From: Saxibacter everestensis
GTDB taxonomy: Bacteria; Actinomycetota; Actinomycetes; Actinomycetales; Brevibacteriaceae
Direction of reading: 5' to 3'
Length of the DNA: 64,000 nucleotides
NCBI RefSeq assembly: GCF_025787225.1
Contig: NZ_CP090958.1
Location: 2,218,550 to 2,282,549, forward strand
A program made the position numbers and the translations under genes. Under the pieces are notes generated by a model. That model had not been told where the DNA came from and searched no databases. It saw only the letters and a program-made list of their open reading frames with translations. Positions 18,255 through 26,764 of the stretch are shown piece by piece. The number at the start of each line of letters is the position of its first letter. Position 1 is the stretch's first letter.

Positions 18255-18287
18255 CTAGACGTTAAACCTGAACTCGATTACGTCGCC
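18255..18287 (-). repeat. ychF 3'-end repeat copy 2
   Basis: Encodes GDVIEFRFNV-TAG on the minus strand. The bases beyond the stop (TAACGCTAGACGTTAAACC on the plus strand) are shared with the copies at 46.12 kb and, in weaker form, 34.86 kb, and all three are followed by HigB sequence. Confidence 0.9.
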
Positions 18288-18319
18288 GCAGCCGAATAGC
18301 CTGAACGACCCCTGTCCGG

Positions 18320-18634
18320 TCAAAAGTTCTCGTGTGAATCGAGATCCGATGAGGCAGCCGAGACACTGGCCTTATCCCCCACGCTGGTTGAGGTCTGGGC
18401 CAGTCCTGCGCGGCACAAACGAAAACCGCCGTTTGAGGGAGTCGTTCTCGCCAGAAGATGGCAGACGATTGCTGCGGGGATGAGGATCGCCGCCCCGGCT
18501 GCGTAGTCACGCATCCGCAGTGGAACGCCCACACGCATGAGTTCTTTCTGGGCGATCGACGCCCCGGGCAGCATCACGGTCAGCGCGGTGACGACCCCCG
18601 CGGTGTAGCGTCGTTGGATCGCGGAGGTAGCCAA
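18320..18634 (-). CDS. Possible small membrane protein (weak)
   Basis: A 104-codon frame with a TTG start and two hydrophobic stretches (AGVVTALTVMLPGASIA and AAGAAILIPAAIVCHLLA). No family recognised. It could be a fragment of a larger membrane protein left at the repeat border. Confidence 0.3.
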   Translation of the reverse strand: MATSAIQRRYTAGVVTALTVMLPGASIAQKELMRVGVPLRMRDYAAGAAILIPAAIVCHLLARTTPSNGGFRLCRAGLAQTSTSVGDKASVSAASSDLDSHENF

Positions 18635-18712
18635 ATGAGTTCCGACGTGCGCTTCGAGCCCCTACAAAGCCGTCGCGAAGTGACTGGGGAATCCGCGCCA
18701 GTAAAGCATCGA

Positions 18713-19105
18713 CTACTGAGACCTCACGACGCGGCTCATGGAAAAAACGATGGGGCCGTCAGGAATCGCGGTCGTCGCCACGGTCGTAAATCCGAGCCGC
18801 TGGTAGAGGCGCACGTTTCGCTCGTCCGAGGTTTCGAGTGCGACCGGATCGCCTCGCTTGTCGATCATCGAGAGACCTTCCGAGGTCACGGCCGTCCCGA
18901 GGCCCACCCCTTGGTGGACTTCATCGACGCCGACCGTTTCGAGGGTCCACGATCCGGCGGGGGCGGCAGGTAGCGAGATTCCCGAAAGCGCAGCCAGGCG
19001 CGATCCGTGCAGCTCAGCCACCCCCTGTTGAATCTGTTCGGTGGGCGCAGGTGCGTCCGGAGGCAGGAAGGCTGCGACTGCTCCGCGCTGCACGCTTGCG
19101 GGCAT
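18713..19105 (-). pseudogene. GNAT acetyltransferase, N-terminus replaced
   Basis: The C-terminal 110 residues look like a normal GNAT: ETVGVDEVHQGVGLGTAV (acetyl-CoA loop), DKRGDPVALETSDERNVRLYQRLGF. The N-terminal part of the domain is missing and its first codons overlap the 3' end of the CGNR gene at 19014-19105. The two genes appear fused end to start by a deletion. Confidence 0.6.
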
Positions 19106-19670
19106 AGGCGCGTGCTGCACGCGTCCTGTCGCCACAGCGAGTCGAGCACCATTGCCGTCGCGCATGCGTGCGGAGGAAGAACCGCTGGCACCCATCCGCT
19201 TCACAGGACGCGAGCAAAGACGCATCGTCGCCGGTGAGCAGCGCGGCGGCGTCCTCGGCGATGAGGGCCATGACGTGCTCGATGACCTGGGTCATCGGGT
19301 GATCGGCGCTACGGGTAAACCCTGCCATGGGCTCGAACCGCAAGAGCAGGGCCCCAGGGGCGCTGGTCAGCGCGCGATTGAGGGCTTGCATTGCTTCTGG
19401 CGGTGGGACATCTCCGGTGGTGTGCGCAGCAAAGACGTCCCGGAGGTCCTCACGTAGTGCCACAATCCTGCTTCGGCAGTACTCGTGCAGCACAGCTCCC
19501 GGGACGATCAGGTCGAGGGCAAGCAGCCAAGCCCTCACTGCGTCGGGGGTCGCCAGCTCGTCATGTCGCTTCCCCCTTGTCAGTTCGCTCACGCTATTGA
19601 CCAGGGCGAGGCACGGATGCTCCTCGACGCCCGGCACGGCTATCTGAGCTGTCTCTGTCACAATCCTCAT
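19014..19670 (-). CDS. CGNR zinc-finger/ABATE-domain protein
   Basis: 218 residues. The N-terminal ABATE domain begins HPCLALVNSVSELTRGKRHDEL and the C-terminal zinc finger shows CEADGC and CSTRC followed by GDRTRAARAYARKR, the CGNR signature. Members are probable stress-related transcription factors. The last 30 residues are Ser/Arg-rich and out of character, consistent with a 3' end replaced where it meets the GNAT fragment. It is divergent from an LLM oxidoreductase, which it may regulate (inference). Confidence 0.85.
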   Translation of the reverse strand: MRIVTETAQIAVPGVEEHPCLALVNSVSELTRGKRHDELATPDAVRAWLLALDLIVPGAVLHEYCRSRIVALREDLRDVFAAHTTGDVPPPEAMQALNRALTSAPGALLLRFEPMAGFTRSADHPMTQVIEHVMALIAEDAAALLTGDDASLLASCEADGCQRFFLRTHARRQWCSTRCGDRTRAARAYARKRAARSSRSLPASGRTCAHRTDSTGGG

Positions 19671-19756
19671 GGTATCAGTTGCATTTTTCCGTGAGGTGCC
19701 TGCTATGGTTCAATCACGCCTAATGATGTATTTCTCCGTGAGAATCGAAGTACTGT

Positions 19757-20824
19757 ATGCAGTTCGGACCCCAAACAGGCACCGCGCCGTTCGCACTGTC
19801 CGTGCTAGCCGACGGCGGGACCGGCGTCGGAACGACCGCCGAAGAAGGGCTCGCAGGCACCGTCGCGCTGGCTCGCACGGCGGACCGGCGGGGGTTTCAC
19901 CGATTCTGGATGTCCGAACACCACGCCATGGGGGCGACATCCGTGTCCTCGCCGCCGCTGATGATCGCCCGGCTCATCGCCGAGACGGCACGCATTCGCC
20001 TCGGCGCGGGAGGCGTAATGCTCCCGAACCACGCTCCGCTGCTGATCGCAGAGCAGTTCGGAATGCTCGACGCGCTGGCACCGGGCCGGATCGACCTGGG
20101 ACTGGGACGCGCACCCGGCACCGACGGAGCGACAGCATCGGCCCTGCGCCGGGGCGCGGACGCCAACGACGGCTTCCCGCAGCAGGTGGTCGAACTGCTC
20201 GGGTTCCTCACCGACAAGTTCCCGCCCGGGCACCCGTATCGGACAGTCCGTGCCGTGCCCGGCCCTTGGCAGGCAGCTCAGAACCGGGTGCCGGCACCGT
20301 TGACGGGACCGGATATCTGGATGCTGGGCTCCTCGCCTTACTCCGCGCGATTGGCAGCGCAGCTCGGCCGGCCGTACGCGTTCGCGCTGCAGTTCGGCGA
20401 CGCCGACATCGACACGGCCTTGCGTCTCTACCGCGACGAGTTCCAACCCTCCGACGTGCTCACTGAGCCCCGCACCCTCGTCAGCGTTCCCGTCGCGATC
20501 AGCGACGACCCCACCGAGGCGAAGCGCCAGACGACCACATCGGCGATGGCGATGCTGCGCATGTTCAAGCGCGAGGGCTACCTGCTGCTGCCGCCGGACG
20601 AAGTCGAGGCGTACGCTGCCACGGCACAGGAGCAGGAGATCCTCGACGCCTATGTCAGCCGCAACTACCACGGCACCGCCGCCACGGTCGCCGACCGGCT
20701 CGAAGCCCTGCATGAGCGCACCGATGTCGACGAAGTCATGCTCGTCGTCGGCGGACACTCATCTGCTCTCGATGGGGACGGGATCGAGCTCATCGCCGAC
20801 CACTACGACCTTCCGCGCACATGA
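19757..20824 (+). CDS. LLM-class flavin-dependent oxidoreductase
   Basis: 355 residues with the bacterial luciferase-like fold: RRGFHRFWMSEHHAMG near residue 45, RIRLGAGGVMLPNHAPL near 80 and GRIDLGLGRAPGTDG near 110. It uses reduced flavin on an unknown small substrate. It is followed 58 bp later by an isochorismatase-like hydrolase in the same direction, so they probably form an operon; the divergent CGNR protein may control both. Confidence 0.92.
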   Translation: MQFGPQTGTAPFALSVLADGGTGVGTTAEEGLAGTVALARTADRRGFHRFWMSEHHAMGATSVSSPPLMIARLIAETARIRLGAGGVMLPNHAPLLIAEQFGMLDALAPGRIDLGLGRAPGTDGATASALRRGADANDGFPQQVVELLGFLTDKFPPGHPYRTVRAVPGPWQAAQNRVPAPLTGPDIWMLGSSPYSARLAAQLGRPYAFALQFGDADIDTALRLYRDEFQPSDVLTEPRTLVSVPVAISDDPTEAKRQTTTSAMAMLRMFKREGYLLLPPDEVEAYAATAQEQEILDAYVSRNYHGTAATVADRLEALHERTDVDEVMLVVGGHSSALDGDGIELIADHYDLPRT

Positions 20825-20882
20825 AGATCCATCGATTCCCACCCAACCCGTTGAACCTCACCCCGATGTATTGGAGAACACC

Positions 20883-21512
20883 ATGACCGCACCACGCCGC
20901 GCACTGATCGTCATCGACGCCCAGCAGGAGTACTTCGACGGACTCCTCCCGATCCAGTACCCCGACCGCAACGAATCGATCGCCCGCATCCGGGCGGCAA
21001 TCGATGCCGCGGAGCAGTCCGATACCCCGGTTGTACTCGTCCAGCACGAGCTCCCGGCCGAGGCCCCGGTCTTCGCCTCCGGGTCGGCGACGTGGCAGAA
21101 CCACCTTGAGGTCGCCGCTCACGAGGAGCGGGCGTCCAAGCGCATCAGCAAGCAGTTCTCGAGCATCTTCGCGGGCACCGACCTCGAGGCATGGCTGCGC
21201 GGCCAAGCTATCGACACGATCACTCTCGTCGGGTACATGACCAACAACTGCGTGCTCGCCTCCGCAGCGGCCGCCGAGCCACTGGGCTTCGCCGTCGAAG
21301 TCCTCTCGGACGCGACTGGCGCGATCGACCTCGCAAATGAAGCAGGCAGTGCGCCCGCCCGACAGGTCCACGAGACCCTCATGACATTGCTTCATTCGAA
21401 CTGGGCCGCCGTCACCGACACCGACACCTGGACCGCGGCGCTGCAAGCCGGTGAGCCGTTGGACAAGAGCGACCTGGTCACTTCAGCGGCGCACGGCCGC
21501 AGCGAACAATAA
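20883..21512 (+). CDS. Isochorismatase-family cysteine hydrolase
   Basis: 209 residues from the ATG preceded by GGAGAACACC. The fold motifs are ALIVIDAQQEYFD (catalytic Asp), KRISKQFSSIF (catalytic Lys region) and LVGYMTNNCVLAS, where the Cys of NNCV is the nucleophile. Members hydrolyse amides such as nicotinamide, N-carbamoylsarcosine or isochorismate ether bonds. Operon partner of the LLM enzyme upstream. Substrate unknown. Confidence 0.92.
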   Translation: MTAPRRALIVIDAQQEYFDGLLPIQYPDRNESIARIRAAIDAAEQSDTPVVLVQHELPAEAPVFASGSATWQNHLEVAAHEERASKRISKQFSSIFAGTDLEAWLRGQAIDTITLVGYMTNNCVLASAAAAEPLGFAVEVLSDATGAIDLANEAGSAPARQVHETLMTLLHSNWAAVTDTDTWTAALQAGEPLDKSDLVTSAAHGRSEQ

Positions 21513-22000
21513 GGCACCGCCCCGCTGCTGACGGACGGGCGGAGCCGCTTAAATCGAAAGGTCGCGAGGCTCCGCCATGTCCATCGAGGCCACGGGCTCG
21601 GGTGCCACTCTCGTCCGCCACGTCCTGGTTTGCGGGTGTGATAACTGCCTCAACATTGCGACTAACTTTCGTTATGAGCCTCGGCGCGAAGACATTCATG
21701 TTCGCGGAAGAGGCCAACGCACACCGCGACCTCGCCGTTCGGATCGGGGGCGACCGCGAGCCCTAAAGGTCGCTGATCTCCAGCCTGATGTTGGGCGCGA
21801 CGTCCTATTCGGAGGGCCGCGTGCGCCGAGACGCGAGCCGCACTCCGTCCGCACTGGGTCGACCTAGGTCAGCCATCATTACCAGCGGCCGGTACGACAG
21901 GCTTCTCGGAACGGTGCTCGCAGGTCGTGACCCGCTGCACGGTGCAGTCGAAGCTCCTCGGATTGCTCCGAATACCCCTGCCCGGTACCCTGGATAGGGC
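21513..22000. other. Gene-poor stretch
   Basis: About 490 bp without a convincing gene; short frames here lack ribosome sites and family features. It separates the isochorismatase gene from the copper-resistance remnant and could be a deletion scar. Confidence 0.5.
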
Positions 22001-22015
22001 TACCCCCTACAGGTA
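22001..22015. promoter_or_regulatory. Putative CsoR operator
   Basis: TACCCCCTACAGGTA has TACC/GGTA arms around a G/C run, resembling copper-sensing CsoR sites that precede cop operons. It stands 28 bp before the copZ-like start, and a truncated csoR follows at 23.84 kb. Confidence 0.5.
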
Positions 22016-22043
22016 TCGGTGAACGCGATGAAAGAGCTTGAGC

Positions 22044-22280
22044 ATGACCACGACTCAGTACAAGGTGACGGGCATGACCTGTGGGCGCCGCGAGGCGGCG
22101 GTGCGTGAGGAGGTCTCGAAGACTGCGGGCGTCGAGAGCATCGACGTCAGTGCTCAGGCGGGATCACTGAGCATGACCGGCAAGGCCCCGCTCGCCGGTG
22201 CCGCGATGGCCTTCTCCAGCGTCTTCGTCGGCGGCAACAGCCTCCGCCTGCGCAGCTTCACGAGCATCACCCGCACCTGA
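22044..22280 (+). pseudogene. copZ-copA deletion fusion remnant
   Basis: The first 45 residues are a heavy-metal-associated domain (QYKVTGMTCG, EEVSKTAGVESIDVSAQ) like CopZ, but the CxxC motif reads CGRR, so the second Cys is lost. From LAGAAMAFSSVFV onward the sequence is the C-terminal tail of a copper P-type ATPase (AAMAFSSV, NSLRLRSF). Everything between, including the ATPase core of roughly 700 residues, is missing. The product cannot be a copper pump. Confidence 0.75.
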
Positions 22281-22326
22281 GAACGAAACAGATTTCATGA
22301 CTTCCGACCGTCAAGGAACACACCGT

Positions 22327-23844
22327 ATGAGCACCCCATCCAGTGCACCCGCCCAGCAGGCCGCCGACGACGCCCGGCGCAAGGGATTCCTGATCCCCAT
22401 GCTCGTCGTCTCCGGCGGCCAGCTGCTCATCGTCCTCAACGACGTCATCGCCAACGTCGGCCTGCCCGCCATCCAGGCCGACCTTGGCATGTCTCCGGGG
22501 ACGATGCCCTGGGTCGTCAACGCCTACATCCTCCTGTTCGGAGCCCTGCTGCTGTTCGGCGGACGCCTCGGCGACCTCTATGGCCGCCGCCGACTCCTGC
22601 GCATCGGACTCGTCGTGTTCATGGTCGGTGCCTTGATCGCGGGCTTGGCCGCCAGTGGCACCGTGGTCATCCTCGCCCGTGCCCTGCAAGGCGTCGGCGC
22701 GGCACTGACCGCGCCGAACGTACTCGCCTCGATTAACTCCACCTTCCCCGCAGGCAAGCACCGCAACACCGCGCTCGCTCTCTACGGGGCGATGTCCGGT
22801 CTCGGCGTCGCCGTCGGACTCCTCGTCGGGGGCGTGCTCACCGGCACCCTGGGCTGGAACTGGATGTTCTACCTCAACCTCCCCATCGGTCTGCTCCTGT
22901 TGGTCGGCACCCGCTCCCTGGTCGAGGCCGAACGCCACCAAGGGAAGCTCGACGTCGCCGGCGCGGTCCTCGGAACCGGCGCGATGGCGTCCCTGGTCTA
23001 CGCCATCACCCGTGGCGGCGAGCACGGTTGGGCCGACCCGACCACCCTCGGATTCCTTATCGCCGCCGCGGTCCTGCTGCTCGTGTTCCTCACCGTGCAG
23101 TCGAGGATGAACGATCCGATGCTGCCGCTGCGAGTGTTCAAGAGTCGCAACCGAGCCGGCGCCTATTTCGGGATGCTCATGGTCTCCTTCGGCCCGCTGG
23201 GCATGTTCTACCTGCTCAACCTCTACATGCAGTACGTCCTCGACTTCGAGCCCCTGCAGACTGGCCTGGCCTGGCTGCCGTTCGCGGTCGGCATCGTCCT
23301 CGGCGCAGCGATCAGCTCCAAGCTCGCCGCCGCGCTCGCCCCACGCTGGATCCTCGGCGCCGGGATGCTCATCGCAGCAGGCGGCCTGTTCTCGCTGACC
23401 TTCATCGGCGCGAGCACCTCCTACTGGAGCCATCTGATGCCGGCGATCTTCGCCACCGCGTTCGGGTTCACCCTCAACTTCGTGCCCCTCACCTCCGCGG
23501 CCGTCAGCAGCGCCGCGCCTCAGGACACCGGGATCGCCTCGGCCCTGCTCAACACCGGCCAGCAGATCGGCACCGCCTTAGGGATGGCCGTGACCTCCAG
23601 CATCGCCGTCACTGTCACAACCGGCGACCTGCCCGACGCTCTCGGCAAGCTGACCCAGGGCCGGCAGGACGGCGACACCCAGCTGGTCGCGCGGGCCTCC
23701 GACGCCCTGGTAAACGGCTACACTGCCGCGCTGGTGGTCGGTGCGGTCTCACTCGTCCTGGCGGCGATTATCACTGCGATCATCATCAACGCGAAAAGGC
23801 CCGCCCCGGCCAATTCCGACCTCACCAGGAGCGAAGCATCATGA
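22327..23844 (+). CDS. MFS drug transporter, DHA2-like
   Basis: About 505 residues from the ATG preceded by AAGGAA; an in-frame ATG ten codons upstream (22297) is possible. Fourteen membrane segments are expected from the hydrophobic pattern, as in DHA2 (EmrB/QacA-type) exporters. Motif A is GGRLGDLYGRRR, motif C is GVAVGLLVGGVLTG. It would export a toxic compound with proton antiport. It lies between the copper scar and a truncated csoR whose start overlaps its stop by 4 bp, so it may once have been copper-regulated cargo. Confidence 0.92.
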   Translation: MSTPSSAPAQQAADDARRKGFLIPMLVVSGGQLLIVLNDVIANVGLPAIQADLGMSPGTMPWVVNAYILLFGALLLFGGRLGDLYGRRRLLRIGLVVFMVGALIAGLAASGTVVILARALQGVGAALTAPNVLASINSTFPAGKHRNTALALYGAMSGLGVAVGLLVGGVLTGTLGWNWMFYLNLPIGLLLLVGTRSLVEAERHQGKLDVAGAVLGTGAMASLVYAITRGGEHGWADPTTLGFLIAAAVLLLVFLTVQSRMNDPMLPLRVFKSRNRAGAYFGMLMVSFGPLGMFYLLNLYMQYVLDFEPLQTGLAWLPFAVGIVLGAAISSKLAAALAPRWILGAGMLIAAGGLFSLTFIGASTSYWSHLMPAIFATAFGFTLNFVPLTSAAVSSAAPQDTGIASALLNTGQQIGTALGMAVTSSIAVTVTTGDLPDALGKLTQGRQDGDTQLVARASDALVNGYTAALVVGAVSLVLAAIITAIIINAKRPAPANSDLTRSEAS

Positions 23845-23969
23845 CCCAGCCCCCCGAGCGCGCCGCCCGGCACGGCTACATGTCGGACAAGGGCCGCTAC
23901 CTCGCCCGGCTCAAGCGGATCGAGGGACAGGCCCGCGGCATCCACCGGACGATCGACGAGGAACAGTAG
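23841..23969 (+). pseudogene. Truncated CsoR-type repressor
   Basis: 42 codons: the N-terminal SDKGRYLARLKRIEGQARGIHR helix is the CsoR/FrmR (DUF156) first helix with the DNA-contact Arg residues. It stops after DEEQ, where the conserved Cys-ILE-DVL segment and the copper-binding His and Cys residues should follow. Usual length is 90-110 residues. Translationally coupled to the MFS gene but probably inactive. Confidence 0.7.
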
Positions 23970-24064
23970 ACACCGAGCTTCCCCACGGCCCCGGCTCGCG
24001 CTCGCCCGGCACGCGCCCGGAGTGAACTGACAGATCACAACGCACACTACGAAAGGAACAGCAG

Positions 24065-24394
24065 ATGCATTCCCACAACGAAGAAGCCAAATTCATGGCC
24101 GACATCAAAGAGGCCGCGCCGGAGATGGTGTCGGCGTTCTTCGGGTTCGACAAGGCCGTGTTCGACAAGAACACCGGAAACCTCGAGCTGGCCACCCGGG
24201 AGCTGATCGCGGTCGGCGTGGCGGTGACCACGCAGTGCCCGTTCTGCATCGAGGACCACGCCAAGCGCGCGGTCAAGGCCGGCGCGTCCACGGCCGAGGT
24301 CGCCGAAGCCGTCATGGTCGCCGCCGCCCTGCGAGCCGGTGGCGGCGTCACCCACGGGTGGAAGGCGATGAAGGCAATCGCCGAGACGGATTGA
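24065..24394 (+). CDS. Carboxymuconolactone decarboxylase-family (AhpD-like) protein
   Basis: 109 residues after a GAAAGGA ribosome site. The AhpD-like CxxC-x3-H motif is clear: CPFCIEDHAKRAVKAG, preceded by the TRELIAVGVAV helix. Such small helical proteins act as peroxidase partners or decarboxylases. It lies 95 bp after the csoR remnant and is transcribed the same way. Confidence 0.9.
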   Translation: MHSHNEEAKFMADIKEAAPEMVSAFFGFDKAVFDKNTGNLELATRELIAVGVAVTTQCPFCIEDHAKRAVKAGASTAEVAEAVMVAAALRAGGGVTHGWKAMKAIAETD

Positions 24395-24887
24395 CCTTCC
24401 ATGGCGGACGACGTCAGTCTGCACCTTCGCAGGCGGGGGGCTCCTTCTCCCGCTGCTCATCAGAACGATCAGGTTCCACTGAGCCCGGAGCTGCCACTGA
24501 AGGTTGCGGCGAGGTAGCGGGGCGCGCTGGTTCTCCGGGGCACCCTCGGGACGGCGTACTGGACGGGATCTCGCAAGCTGACCTCCTGGTGTGGCGTGCG
24601 GGAGCCGTGGTCAGCGCACGCCCTTCACCTGATGGTAGCGACCGTGCCCAGAGGCGGTAGACATGAAACAGATTCTCCTAAACACTGTCTCAATTCACCA
24701 TACGGGCGCATACATCGCGCTCGTCCCCGCCACTAGCCACGCCACCGCGACCACACCACCCGAAGGTAAAGCAGCCAACGTCCTCGCCGAATCACGGCAC
24801 TAAAGTGGCACGACTCAAGGGCGCGACGCGCGCTGCCCCACCTCGCAACGGGCAAACGAAATCCCCCCGGGGATCACAGCCTTCTGC
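24395..24887. other. Gene-poor stretch
   Basis: About 490 bp between the AhpD-like gene and the convergent reductase gene. No frame in it has a ribosome site and family features; I saw no strong terminator hairpin. Confidence 0.5.
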
Positions 24888-25508
24888 TCAAGGCAGCAAA
24901 GTGAATCCGGACTCGTAGCTTGTCTTCCCGATTGCTGCCAACACGATCTGGAGAAAACCCATCGCCTCGAGTTCCCTCGCGCGCGAAAGGGGGCCAACGT
25001 CAACCGCCCGGAGTCCTGAAGCTTCGATGAGGGCCGCAACTGCGATTTTCGCCTCTGCATAGTCCCCGGCGAACAGGACGGTCGTGGGCGTTGTGCCGTT
25101 CGTGCCGGCGGTAAGGGTGTCGCCGAGGTTGACGTTGAACGCTTTCACGACTGCCGCGCCTTCGGGGAGCTGCTTGGCGAGTTCGGCGGCAGTGGAGGAG
25201 TCAGCCGGCACCTTCAGCTCATCGTATGTGGTGAAGTCGATGGGGTTGCTGATATCGATGACGACCTTGTCGCTGAGTCGCTCCCGATACTGCTCAAGGA
25301 TGCTCGGGTATGCCGCATACGGAACTGCGAGCACGACGAGGTCGCCGGTGAGTTCGTCGCCGATAGCCCCGTACGTGACATCCGGACGCTCCCCGGACGA
25401 GCTGGCCGTACTGCGCCTGATGATCTGGATTCTCGCTCCGGCCCGTGCTGCGACTTCAACTATCGCCGCGCTCATCTTGCCGCTACCAATGATGCTGATG
25501 GATGTCAT
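24888..25508 (-). CDS. NADP-binding reductase (F420:NADP oxidoreductase-like)
   Basis: 206 residues with an N-terminal Rossmann motif SISIIGSGKMSAAI, VVLAVPYAAYPSIL and the VVIDISNPIDF strand, as in NADPH-dependent F420 reductase and pyrroline-carboxylate-reductase-like proteins. The start overlaps the stop of the FAD monooxygenase by 4 bp. It may supply reducing power or reduce a product of the monooxygenase (inference). Confidence 0.85.
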   Translation of the reverse strand: MTSISIIGSGKMSAAIVEVAARAGARIQIIRRSTASSSGERPDVTYGAIGDELTGDLVVLAVPYAAYPSILEQYRERLSDKVVIDISNPIDFTTYDELKVPADSSTAAELAKQLPEGAAVVKAFNVNLGDTLTAGTNGTTPTTVLFAGDYAEAKIAVAALIEASGLRAVDVGPLSRARELEAMGFLQIVLAAIGKTSYESGFTLLP

Positions 25509-26725
25509 GCGAACTGGATCCTCCTAAATTGTCCGAGCGCCTTCTCGGCTACTTTCAGCGCGTCGTAGTCGAACACCGCGCTTCGGCGAAAATCTCGCCC
25601 GACGCGCAAGTCGGCGTCACGCTTCTTGAGGTCCGCGAATTCATACTGCGCATCGAACATGGCACCAGCTCTCCGGGAACCGTGCTGCAGGATAGCCGTG
25701 CGCTGCATGCGAACCGAGGTGTAGCGCCTGAACGCTTCGGGGATGTCAGCGGGGCTGTCGGCTGCTTTCAGGAAGATGGCAAGGGCCATGCTGTCTTCGA
25801 TCGCCTGGTTCACCCCCTGACCCTGGTGCGGCAGCATCGTGTGCGCTGCGTCGCCGAGGAGCGTGATCGGCCCGCGCGACCAATTGGTGAGGGGTTCGTG
25901 GTCGAACAGGCCCCACCAGAAGGTCTTCTCGATGGCCTCGATGAAGTGATGGAGCTTCGGGTCCCAGTTCTCGCCCGCGAACTCGGCGGCGAGTTCACTC
26001 ACCTCCGCCGCGCCAGACCAGGGCCCATCCAGAGGCCTGGCGCTGGGGACGCCGGCGACGAAGTTGAACAGCTTGCGCTGCTGCAGCGGGTAGCACATGA
26101 AGTGCCTCTGGTTGCCCATCCATACCTGGCTGATCATGGGCCAGTCGTCGGAGAGGAGGGACGCGTCGACGACTCCGCGATAGACGATGTATCCGGAGTA
26201 GACGGGATCCCGGAATTGCATCACGGATTTCCGCACCACCGAGTGGATCCCGTCCGCTCCGACCACGGCATCGAAATCCTCGTGTGCACCGTTCTCGAAT
26301 TCGACGCGAACGCCGGAGTCCAGCGCCTGAACCGACGCCAATCGATGTCCAAGACGGATTGCCTCGGGATCGACTTCTTGAGCCAGAACATTAATGAGGT
26401 CTGGCCTGTACATTCCGATGTTCTGATACTGCTGCGCCGAATCCTCCCAGGCCGCGTCGGTGACCAGGTTGCCCATGGCATCCTGGTAGACACCGTGTCC
26501 GTCCGGGATCGCTCCTGCACGTTTGACCTGCTCAAGCACACCGAGCTTGTCGAGCACCCGCTGGGCATTCGGTGCAACCGTGACGCCTGCGCCCACCTCG
26601 CCCAGCTTGCTGGCCTGCTCGAACACCGTGACCTGGACGCCGGCGATCCGCGTCAGAGCGATCGCAGCGGTGAGTCCGCCCATCCCTCCGCCAATGATCG
26701 CGATTCTGGTGGTGTCACTTACCAT
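25505..26725 (-). CDS. FAD-dependent aromatic monooxygenase (salicylate/3-hydroxybenzoate hydroxylase type)
   Basis: 406 residues. The FAD-binding GxGxxG motif (IAIIGGGMGGLTAAIAL) is at 8-24, the DG motif near residue 160 (VVGADGIHSVVRK) and the GD motif near 290 (ITLLGDAAHTMLPHQGQG). These define class A flavin hydroxylases that insert one oxygen into an aromatic acid using NAD(P)H. It sits between an MHS-type aromatic/dicarboxylate transporter and a reductase and is divergent from a LysR regulator, a typical aromatic-acid catabolic unit. Confidence 0.92.
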   Translation of the reverse strand: MVSDTTRIAIIGGGMGGLTAAIALTRIAGVQVTVFEQASKLGEVGAGVTVAPNAQRVLDKLGVLEQVKRAGAIPDGHGVYQDAMGNLVTDAAWEDSAQQYQNIGMYRPDLINVLAQEVDPEAIRLGHRLASVQALDSGVRVEFENGAHEDFDAVVGADGIHSVVRKSVMQFRDPVYSGYIVYRGVVDASLLSDDWPMISQVWMGNQRHFMCYPLQQRKLFNFVAGVPSARPLDGPWSGAAEVSELAAEFAGENWDPKLHHFIEAIEKTFWWGLFDHEPLTNWSRGPITLLGDAAHTMLPHQGQGVNQAIEDSMALAIFLKAADSPADIPEAFRRYTSVRMQRTAILQHGSRRAGAMFDAQYEFADLKKRDADLRVGRDFRRSAVFDYDALKVAEKALGQFRRIQFA

Positions 26726-26764
26726 TGCTTCTCCTTGACTGATCTGTGCGACACGTGCGCCGCC

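Noticed and set aside
22267-23433. A 388-codon minus-strand frame
   Set aside because: Antisense shadow of the MFS exporter; composition is unlike a protein and it has no ribosome site.
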